Source: Verrucomicrobiales bacterium (GTDB lineage: Bacteria > Verrucomicrobiota > Verrucomicrobiia > Verrucomicrobiales > DEV007). From it: a stretch of DNA of 64,000 nt. The position numbers and the translations under genes are program-made. Position 1 is the first letter of the stretch. Every line of letters begins with the position of its first letter. Location of the stretch: the NCBI GenBank assembly GCA_029213195.1, contig JARGNI010000002.1:1-64000 (forward strand), read 5' to 3'. Below the pieces are notes generated by a model. The model was not told where the DNA came from. It saw only the letters and a program-made list of their open reading frames with translations, and made no database searches. Below are positions 46,901 to 54,126 of this stretch, piece by piece.

Positions 46901-47436
46901 TCCAGCAACAGCTTGCTGCCTACGAAGCCAAGCTCGACCCGGACGATTCCCTCGCCGCGTTTCGCCCCGCTCTCGCCGGAGGGGACATCGCTAAGGGCAA
47001 AGAGCTATTCCTGACACATGCCGCAGGACAGTGTGCGAAGTGCCACAAGGTCAACGGAGACGGCGGAGTTGCGGGTCCCGAGTTGACCGGGATTGGGTCG
47101 CGAAAGGACGCCGAGTATCTTCTCGCTTCGCTGGTCGCCCCGAGCGACTACGTCGTTCCGGGCTATGGAATGATGCTGGTTACCTTGAAAACGGGTGAGA
47201 GTATCGGTGGCACCCTGATGGAGGAGAACGATCAACAGATCACGCTGAAGATTCCGAATCCCGAAGACCCCAACGAGCAGGTGGAAAAGAAGATCGCCCG
47301 ATCGGATGTCGCCTCGAGCCAGCCCCCGGTCTCGGCCATGCCCCCGATGGGCTACCTGATGAAAAAAGGAGAAATTCGCGATCTCGTCGCCTACCTCGCC
47401 TCGTTGAAAGAGAAAAATGGGAAAAAGGGCCATTGA
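43990..47436 (+). CDS. PVC-type CxxCH propeller protein with HEAT-like repeats
   Basis: A 1148-residue exported protein (signal peptide 1-20). The N-terminal propeller begins with [20 protein letters not shown] and [20 protein letters not shown]; further blades include [20 protein letters not shown] and [20 protein letters not shown]. From about 490 to 960 there are HEAT-like alpha-helical repeats ([36 protein letters not shown]). The cytochrome domain carries CAKCH near residue 1015 in [20 protein letters not shown], with a late [13 protein letters not shown] stretch. It shares a 168-base divergent region with the 999-residue paralogue. Confidence 0.92.
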   Translation: [1148 protein letters not shown]

Positions 47437-47515
47437 TCTGCGGTCTCGTCCGTTACAGGAGAGACAGGAATTTCCGTGAATGACGGGAAAATTGCTGATA
47501 TAGTCCCCCACACAC

Positions 47516-48670
47516 ATGAAGCGCACTCCTTTTCTCTCTCTCGCTCTGGTCTTCGTCCTTCCCGCAACCGACGGGGTGGCCGAACCGAAGAAGAACGAAA
47601 TTTTTGGCTTCGGTCGCAACCGCAACCAGATTTCCAACGCCCTCTTTCCCGGGGGAACTGCCACAGGAACCGGCCCGGCCCCTGCCGCGGCCGAAAAGCC
47701 TGAAGTCAAGCGCGACAGCGATACCATATTTCGCGGTGGCAAACCGAAGAAGGTCGAGAGCGCAGCCTATCTCATCAAGGATGGAGAGAAGATCGAGCAA
47801 CCTCTGCCCAAGCCAAAGGCCAAGCCCTCTCTCTTCTCCAAGTTCAAGAAAGACAGTGCCGAGGATTCTCCGCTGATGACCGCCACCAATGGTCTGGAGG
47901 CAAAGCCCGAGAAGAAAGCCAACCCCATTCTTCCGCCCATTTCGCTGAAGAAAGAGAAGAAGGAAGATCCGATTCTTACCACGCCGGTTCGAAGCGCGGT
48001 CCAGGCAGAACGTGAGGAGGAAGTTACCGAGCCAGCCTTTACGGCGGCACCGATGGAAGCGCAGCCGGAAGAGAAGAAATCCGGCGGTCTTTTCTCGTTC
48101 TTCAATCGAGAGAAAAAGAAGGAGGACGTGGTCCCAACTGCAGCCCCCATCGATCCAATCCCTGTTGCCGCTACTGAAGCACCGGAGAGCGTGGAAATGA
48201 CCACTGCTCCAGCTGCTCCGACGAGTGCCGATATTCCCGATGCCCCCGGCTTTGAAGAGAGCGCCCCGGCGACGCCCAAGCCAAGACCTGCCCCTGCGGC
48301 TCCCACCGCACCGGCTCCTGTCGCAGAAAGTGCGGACGAAGAGGCTGACGTCCCTCTCTTTGCCGGAGCCCCCAAGCCCGAGAAAGCAGAGAAAGAGAAA
48401 AAGGGCTTTTCTCTTCCGAATCCCATCGCAGCTCTGAAACCAGAGCCCAAGCCAGTCAGCATGGTCGGGGCGGAAACCATCATCGAGAATGGTGAAATCG
48501 TCGAGGAGCAGGAAGATATCGTCGAATCCAACATCGTAAAGACAGGCGATGGGAAGAAAGATCCTCCTCGCATTGTCGACGGCGTGAAAACCTACGACTC
48601 CTGGGAAGACGTCGAGGGGCGGAATGTATCGGCCGCAGACCGGATCCTCAGCCAGATGCGTCAGCGATAG
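47516..48670 (+). CDS. Secreted Pro/Ala/Lys-rich low-complexity protein
   Basis: A 384-residue protein with a signal peptide (residues 1-19). The rest is low-complexity and probably disordered: repeated short modules such as FSKFKKDSAEDS, PEKKANPILPPISLKKEKK and LFSFFNREKKKEDVVP, rich in Pro, Ala, Lys and Glu. The C-terminal 50 residues (IVDGVKTYDSWEDVEGRNVS) are more ordered. I recognise no family. It starts 79 bases after the CxxCH gene on the same strand and ends before a clear hairpin at 48696. Confidence 0.8.
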   Translation: MKRTPFLSLALVFVLPATDGVAEPKKNEIFGFGRNRNQISNALFPGGTATGTGPAPAAAEKPEVKRDSDTIFRGGKPKKVESAAYLIKDGEKIEQPLPKPKAKPSLFSKFKKDSAEDSPLMTATNGLEAKPEKKANPILPPISLKKEKKEDPILTTPVRSAVQAEREEEVTEPAFTAAPMEAQPEEKKSGGLFSFFNREKKKEDVVPTAAPIDPIPVAATEAPESVEMTTAPAAPTSADIPDAPGFEESAPATPKPRPAPAAPTAPAPVAESADEEADVPLFAGAPKPEKAEKEKKGFSLPNPIAALKPEPKPVSMVGAETIIENGEIVEEQEDIVESNIVKTGDGKKDPPRIVDGVKTYDSWEDVEGRNVSAADRILSQMRQR

Positions 48671-48695
48671 GACGCAGCCGCTCCATTCTGGAAGA

Positions 48696-48718
48696 ACCTG
48701 CCTTCCGGGAAGGCAGGT
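48696..48718 (+). terminator. Strong hairpin after the Pro/Ala/Lys-rich protein gene
   Basis: ACCTGCCTTC (48696-48705) pairs perfectly over 10 bp with GAAGGCAGGT (48709-48718) around CGG. A run of T residues appears about 10 bases later (48730-48735), so termination is likely though not textbook. Confidence 0.6.
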
Positions 48719-48803
48719 AACATTCATGCTTTTTTCCCGGAGGTAACGGCATGACAAATCCCCTAGCTTTTTTCGAAGCTTGCGGCAGCGTATCCGCTTT
48801 CAA

Positions 48804-50375
48804 ATGTGGAACGGACTGACGGATCAAGAGTGGAATCGAAGGGCGCTATTTCTCCTCGGAGGAGTTCTCCTCTTCCGTCTCGTCTACGCAGCCCTCTTTC
48901 CCGTCAATCCGGCCGGAGATGAGGCCTACTACTGGGACTGGGGTCGCCAACTCGATTTCGGTTACTACTCGAAACCTCCTTTCATCGCATGGCTCTACGC
49001 CTTCGTTGATTGGATTGGCGGGGGGAGTCTCTATGCCATCCGTGCTGCTGCCGCAATCCTCGGAACATTGGCGGCGTTTTTGCTCTTCCGGCTGACTTCC
49101 ACCCTTTTCGATGTGCGGACCGGATGGATCGCTCTCCTCCTCGGTCTCGCGGCACCAGCCAATTCCGTTCTCAGCTTCTTCCTGACCATCGATGCTCCTC
49201 TGACCGTCTGCTGGACCACGGCCCTCTGGATGACGTGGCGCTATACATCTGGCGCCGGAGGCCGCGGATCTCTCGTCATTCTCTTCCTTGCCCTGGCGAT
49301 CGGTCATCTCAGCAAGCAGATGATGATGATCTTCCCCCCCATGGTGGTGGTCTTTCTCCTCACCGAGAAGCGCCTGCGTTCCTTTCTGAAACGTCCAGGG
49401 CTCCTGTTGGCCCTTTTTGGCTCCTATCTCTCTCTTCTTCCTCCCTTGATCTGGAATGCGAATCACGACTGGATCACGATCCATCACACCAAGCATCACT
49501 TCGAAACCGGACCGGTCGTGGAGAATCCCCTTCTGGAGCGGGCCGAAGAGTTTTTCACGTTCCTTGCGACGCAAATGGGAGTCCTCGCACCGCTCACTGC
49601 GATCATTCTTTTCTCGGTGGTTTTCACCCAGTTGGCGATGTTTCGCAGCGCAAGTCGCCCCGTCCGTTTCCTCCTGATCTTTGGTGGCGTTCCACTTGCT
49701 GCGATGCTTGTTCTCGCGCTCCGCCAGAAGCTGCAGCCCAACTGGCCCGCGGTCTTTTATGTCTCCTGCATCGCACTCACCGCGGCCTGGTTCTCCCTGC
49801 GAGTCCGCCGCCCCGGGTGGAAATTGACACGAAGCGAGCGGGCTCGGAAGATCACCTGCTATCTCGCTCTTCTCGGCGGCATCTGTCTCTCCGCCTACTT
49901 CTACTTTGCGAGCCCAGCGTTTGCCCTTTTCGACGCGGCGGGACACCGAGCGGACCCCAACCGCCGGATGATGGGGCACGACATCATGGCTGCAGAATTC
50001 GAAAAGATTCGAGAAAACCAGCCGGACTCGGAGGAACTGTTTCTGGTTGTTATGGGGCATCGAGACACCGCGAGTCACCTCGCTTTCGGTCTTCCGGATC
50101 AGCCCCGCGTCTACCGATGGGAACCTTCCGGCATGATCGTCTCCCAATACGAAGTCTGGAATACCCCGATCGAAGACGAACTCCGCGGAAAGGATGCCCT
50201 GATTCTCATGTCCTTTTCTCCCAATCTTCCCGAAGACCTCGCCCAGCGGTTTGCCAGCACCGAAAAAATCGGTGAATTCGAGGCGGACTACGGGTATGAT
50301 CGCACCTACTATTTCTCTGTGCATCGAGGTCGAGACCTCGAAAAATGGCCTCAACCCAAGGTGCCCGGAAAGTAG
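48804..50375 (+). CDS. ArnT-like glycosyltransferase family 39 protein
   Basis: A 523-residue polytopic membrane glycosyltransferase. The family-39 catalytic loop is clear near residue 37: [20 protein letters not shown] followed by [10 protein letters not shown]. About ten membrane helices follow, and a C-terminal periplasmic part (residues 390-523) carries [15 protein letters not shown]. Such enzymes move a sugar from undecaprenyl phosphate to lipid A or to another surface acceptor. The DPM1/ArnC-like gene 40 bases downstream would make the lipid-linked sugar donor. I chose the ATG at 48804; the open frame continues eight codons upstream. Confidence 0.9.
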   Translation: MWNGLTDQEWNRRALFLLGGVLLFRLVYAALFPVNPAGDEAYYWDWGRQLDFGYYSKPPFIAWLYAFVDWIGGGSLYAIRAAAAILGTLAAFLLFRLTSTLFDVRTGWIALLLGLAAPANSVLSFFLTIDAPLTVCWTTALWMTWRYTSGAGGRGSLVILFLALAIGHLSKQMMMIFPPMVVVFLLTEKRLRSFLKRPGLLLALFGSYLSLLPPLIWNANHDWITIHHTKHHFETGPVVENPLLERAEEFFTFLATQMGVLAPLTAIILFSVVFTQLAMFRSASRPVRFLLIFGGVPLAAMLVLALRQKLQPNWPAVFYVSCIALTAAWFSLRVRRPGWKLTRSERARKITCYLALLGGICLSAYFYFASPAFALFDAAGHRADPNRRMMGHDIMAAEFEKIRENQPDSEELFLVVMGHRDTASHLAFGLPDQPRVYRWEPSGMIVSQYEVWNTPIEDELRGKDALILMSFSPNLPEDLAQRFASTEKIGEFEADYGYDRTYYFSVHRGRDLEKWPQPKVPGK

Positions 50376-50415
50376 ATTTAGAGCTTTCACAGTCTTTCCC
50401 TTCCTGCCTGCTGTT

Positions 50416-51195
50416 ATGACGAACCCCCGAGGCTATCGATCCCCGTTTCCCCCGTCGTTCGGACTGCGGAAAACCGATCCTGCTGTCGAGAGGGTCAGCA
50501 TCGTGGTTCCCTTCTACAACGAGGAAGAATGCGTCGAATTTGTCCTTCGGGAGATCTGCGAATGCCAGCCCGACGCCGAGATCATCGCCATCGACGACGG
50601 CAGCAGTGACCGAACCGCAGAGATCATTTCCTCGATAGAAGGCGTCACTCCCCTTCTCCTCACTGAGAACCGGGGTCAAAGCGGAGCACTCTATGCAGGT
50701 TTTCGCTACGCCTCCGGAGATATCCTCGTGATGCTCGACGGAGACGGACAAAATGATCCCGCCGACATCGAGAAGCTGGTCGAGCTGGTTCGCGGTGGGG
50801 ACTGTGATGTCGCGGTAGGTCGCCGCGCCAAGCGAAAGGATACCTGGAGCCGAAGAACCGCTTCCAAAATCGCGAACACGGTTCGACGCTGGTTCATCCA
50901 CGACGGTATCAGTGACACCGGTTGTTCACTCAAGGCGATGCACAAGGATCATATCGATCTCCTTGTCCCGTTCAACGGCATGCACCGATTTCTTCCTGCC
51001 GTTTTCACCCACGCAGGTCTCAAGATTTCCGAAATCGATGTCAATCATCGCGAACGCAAAGCCGGGGAATCCAAATATACGAACCTCGATCGAGCCATCC
51101 GAGGAGTCTATGACCTGGTGGGAGTGTGCTGGTTGCTCAAGCGAAAAGTGATCCTCCCGGCCCTGGAAACCAAAACTACGAAAGCCGGGTCATGA
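50416..51195 (+). CDS. Glycosyltransferase family 2, DPM1/ArnC-like
   Basis: A 259-residue cytoplasmic or membrane-associated GT2 enzyme. [18 protein letters not shown] opens the catalytic domain at about residue 30, the nucleotide-binding Asp pair is in [10 protein letters not shown] near 61, and the metal motif is [16 protein letters not shown] near 108. [18 protein letters not shown] and [17 protein letters not shown] near 170-220 are typical of dolichol/undecaprenyl-phosphate sugar synthases. No long C-terminal membrane part is present. The start is the ATG at 50416. Its stop overlaps the lipoprotein start by four bases (ATGA). Confidence 0.92.
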   Translation: MTNPRGYRSPFPPSFGLRKTDPAVERVSIVVPFYNEEECVEFVLREICECQPDAEIIAIDDGSSDRTAEIISSIEGVTPLLLTENRGQSGALYAGFRYASGDILVMLDGDGQNDPADIEKLVELVRGGDCDVAVGRRAKRKDTWSRRTASKIANTVRRWFIHDGISDTGCSLKAMHKDHIDLLVPFNGMHRFLPAVFTHAGLKISEIDVNHRERKAGESKYTNLDRAIRGVYDLVGVCWLLKRKVILPALETKTTKAGS

Positions 51196-51602
51196 GAGTA
51201 TTTCGAAATGCAGCAAGACTAGCCACCCTTGCCGTGACTTCGGGAACTCTTTTCATCCTGACCTCGTGTGTCGAACCTGTCTCCGATTCCCAGGCCCTCG
51301 AGAACTCGGCTTCCTCCTCCCAAACCAATCCTGCTCCCACGAAGCCAGTTCGCAAACTGGACAAGCACGATGTCGCCCTGCGCTTTCTCACCGCCTTTGT
51401 ACGACTCGATCGCAATATGGCGCTGCAATATGCGACCCCGGAAGCTGTGGCCAGTCTCGATTGGAATCGCCCCCATGGCGGCAATGTCCCCTACTACGAC
51501 GACAAGATGATTCTCCACTACACCGGCGGCTGGGCCCGGGTCTACTTTCAGGAAGTCGAAGGGAGCTATCGCATCTCCAAGATCGACGCGCACCGCAGAT
51601 AG
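51192..51602 (+). CDS. Small predicted lipoprotein
   Basis: A 136-residue protein with a lipoprotein signal: basic N-terminus, hydrophobic residues 9-23 and the lipobox ILTSC with Cys26. A Ser/Thr/Pro linker follows, then a compact domain ([21 protein letters not shown] and [20 protein letters not shown]) that resembles NTF2/DUF-type alpha-beta folds, but the similarity is weak. It is translationally coupled to the GT2 gene (ATGA), so it may help the same surface-sugar pathway. Confidence 0.75.
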   Translation: MRVFRNAARLATLAVTSGTLFILTSCVEPVSDSQALENSASSSQTNPAPTKPVRKLDKHDVALRFLTAFVRLDRNMALQYATPEAVASLDWNRPHGGNVPYYDDKMILHYTGGWARVYFQEVEGSYRISKIDAHRR

Positions 51603-51606
51603 TCGA

Positions 51607-51631
51607 TTCCTGACCTGCGGCAGATCAGGAA
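51607..51631. terminator. Hairpin between convergent genes
   Basis: TTCCTGA (51607-51613) pairs with TCAGGAA (51625-51631); after one mismatch CTG/CAG extends the stem. It lies between the convergent lipoprotein (stop at 51602) and ROK kinase genes, so it may end transcription on both strands. Confidence 0.5.
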
Positions 51632-51656
51632 CGCCCCATCGAGGTCGAAGCCCGGA

Positions 51657-52679
51657 TTAGCGAAACATCTCGCGGGCCGAGAACGCGACTCCGAGAGCCG
51701 CAGCAGAATCTCCCCCGGTAGCCCACTCGAAACGGGTCGTGATCTTCTCCGGATCGATCGGGCTATGAGAATACATGGCCCAGGCTCTTTCTTCGAACCC
51801 TTCCTTCATCCAGTCGAGGTAGGTGTCCCGGAAGCCTTCGGTCTCCGCGAGGCCTCCTCCGAGGACGACCAGTCCCGGATCGAAGACCCTTACGAGATCG
51901 GCAATCCCGTAGCCCAGAATGCGTGCCTGTTGCTGGAACAGGAAATTCGCCAGCTCGTCTCCCTCTTGGGCAAAATCCCGCAAGCGAAAGGCCTTCTCCT
52001 CGACCGGTGAACCGTCGTTGAGCGGATGATCGTCATGCTCTGGCTTGGCCAATTCCAAACCGATGCGTCGTCGCAGTGCGACCAGGGACACCCAGGCTTC
52101 GAGGCACCCCAACTTGCCACAACTGCACTGGGGAAGCTCTCCATCGTCCTCGCGAAACGGCGAGGAAATGTGACCGACCTCCAAGGCGAGACCGTTGGCC
52201 CCTTCGTAGGCTCGTCCTCCCGGAAGAACGAGGCCACCGCCGAGCCCCGTGCCGGGCGCGACAAGGAGCAAGCCCCCGATGTGCTTTCTTCTCACAGCAT
52301 ATTCCCCCAACGCAGCAGCGTTACCATCGTTGGTCATGTAAATCGGAGTGCCTCCGAGACGCTCGGAGAGCCGATCCCGAATATTCGTTCCAACCCAGTC
52401 TTCGGCAAGATTGGCCCGCCCCCAGATCACTCCATCACAGGACGGCGCGGGAACATCCATTCCGATCCCCTTCACGGCATCGCGAGTCACCCCGATCGCC
52501 GCGGTCAACTGATCGAGCGCCGACTCCAGTTGGCCGAACGTTGCCTCGTAGCCATCTTTCACGTGGCTGCGCACCTCGATCATTTCTCCCGCAACCTCCC
52601 CTCTCACATCGACGAGAACCGTCTTGACGGTCGTTCCTCCAATATCCAGTCCTGCAAAGTAATTCGCGTTGTCAGCCAT
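51657..52679 (-). CDS. ROK family sugar kinase (glucokinase-like)
   Basis: A 340-residue ROK kinase; probably phosphorylates glucose or another hexose. The ATP-binding start is AGLDIGGTTVKTVLVDVRG near residue 10, VTRDAVKGIGMDVPAP precedes the sugar-binding NDGNAAALGEYA near 117, then APGTGLGGGLVLPGG, and the zinc-binding ROK signature GHISSPFREDDGELPQCSCG followed by KLGCLEAW near 180-195. No DNA-binding N-terminal domain is present, so it is an enzyme rather than a repressor. The start ATG at 52679 is unambiguous. Confidence 0.93.
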   Translation of the reverse strand: MADNANYFAGLDIGGTTVKTVLVDVRGEVAGEMIEVRSHVKDGYEATFGQLESALDQLTAAIGVTRDAVKGIGMDVPAPSCDGVIWGRANLAEDWVGTNIRDRLSERLGGTPIYMTNDGNAAALGEYAVRRKHIGGLLLVAPGTGLGGGLVLPGGRAYEGANGLALEVGHISSPFREDDGELPQCSCGKLGCLEAWVSLVALRRRIGLELAKPEHDDHPLNDGSPVEEKAFRLRDFAQEGDELANFLFQQQARILGYGIADLVRVFDPGLVVLGGGLAETEGFRDTYLDWMKEGFEERAWAMYSHSPIDPEKITTRFEWATGGDSAAALGVAFSAREMFR

Positions 52680-52822
52680 GATGAAATTTGAATGGTTCCG
52701 AGAAACCTCGGCGGGGAGGAATACAACGGAGCCTACGAAGCGTCAATCAGATTCCCGGTCCAGGAAGGCCGAATAACGATTTTCGAGCATCCCTTCGTCC
52801 CGAGAAAGTAACCTTCAGAAAT

Positions 52823-53822
52823 CTAGCGCGCCTGGAACGCATCGCTCGCAACGACGCGATGAAGCAGCGTTCGAAATCCGCGATCTTCATCTCCGAGACT
52901 CGCGACCACCGATTCCACGGATTTCTCGTCGAAGTAACTCAGGCCGCGCCCGGTGCCATAGATCAGGAGTTTCTCAGTCAATCCCCTCGCAAAAAGATGC
53001 CGTCGTTCCCAGAGATAGCCCTTCAGATCTTCCGCTCCAGCCAAGGGAGTCCCATCCGCCGTCTCGGTATCAGTCAGGACCTTGGGGCCTTTCGGCTTCT
53101 TCGGGTTCGGAAGTCGGTAGTGAGTTCGGAACGCTCCGATCGGGTCATACGCCTCCAAGGCCAGCCCCAGTGGATCAATTCTCTGGTGACAGTCGAAGCA
53201 GATCGCAACCTCCCGATGCTTGGCCAACTGCTCGCGAATCGTCGTCGTGCCGCGGGTATCCGGCTCGATAGAATCCACATCAGGCGGAGGAGGCTGCGGT
53301 GGAGTCCCCAGGAGGTTCTCGAGGACAAAGATTCCACGAATCACCGGAGAGGTGTTGCTGCCATTTGAGGTCACGGTCAGGAAGCTTGCCTGCCCGACGA
53401 CCCCACCTCGCCGGTGCTCCGGTTTCAGTGGAACGGGGCGGAAATGATCTCCCTCAACTCCGGGAATCTTGTAGTGTCTAGCGAGCCTCGCATTGAGCAT
53501 CGCGAAATCACTGTCGAGAACATGATCGATGGGGAGGTTCTTTTCGACAAGGTGGCGAATGAATCGAGCAGTCTCTTCTTGCACCGCCTCTTCCAGTTCG
53601 GAATCCCACTGAGGGAACATGCGGGGATCGGGTGGCATATCCCCGATCCGGCGGGTCTACAGCCATTGGCCGACAAAGTGATCGTAGAAGGCAGAGGCCT
53701 TGGGATCCGTGAGCATCCGATCGACTTGTCGAATCAACTCTTCCCCGTTGCCCTTCAATTTGCCATCTTTCGCAAGAGAAGTCAGCTCGGCATCCGGCAT
53801 CGAGCTCCAGAGAAAGACACAT
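52823..53822 (-). pseudogene. Remnant of a DUF1592 family gene with an in-frame stop
   Basis: Only the C-terminal third of a DUF1592 protein is present. Reading from 53822 downward in the frame of the last ORF gives [19 protein letters not shown] and [16 protein letters not shown]. The frame is then broken by TAG (bases 53659 to 53657) and continues through DMPPDPRMFPQWDSELEEAV, DUF1588 sequence (GSNTSPVIRGIFVLENLLGT, a PPQPPPPDV stretch), the haem-type CFDCH, and DUF1585 to the stop at 52823. A CAG glutamine is the likely ancestral codon. The N-terminal half and any DUF1552 partner are missing. An ATG at 53638 could still start a 271-residue piece. Confidence 0.85.
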
Positions 53823-54040
53823 GAGCTGTCTCCCCTTCCCGGATGGTCAGGGTTTTCTCGAACACCTTGGGCTCCTTAAGAAAGAACTCCTCCTGGAAAC
53901 GAAGGGGAACCGTCAATTCCCGGTCGGGGAGCCCCGTCTTCAACTTCACTCCCAGTTGTTTTCCCTGCGACCGGACGGGCGTGACCTTGAATCGAACCCG
54001 AGACCAGTACGTAATCTCTAACGCCGATGACGCCCACCGG
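53820..54040 (-). pseudogene. Fragment of an unknown coding sequence, different frame
   Basis: Next to the DUF1592 remnant, another minus-strand frame reads like real protein over about 70 codons: VRFKVTPVRSQGKQLGVKLK, then [18 protein letters not shown] and [14 protein letters not shown]. The pattern resembles the C-terminal part of secretin-like proteins (TIREGET is a common ending motif), but this is a weak match. The frame has no start and runs into the remnant at about 53820. It looks like a second gene fragment joined by a rearrangement. Confidence 0.4.
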
Positions 54041-54126
54041 ATTGGAACTGGACACGAAATGTAGAGACGCAAAAACGGATCGAATCGCAGGTGGAAATTC
54101 GTAGAGGTAGCAGTCACAGTAGACAC

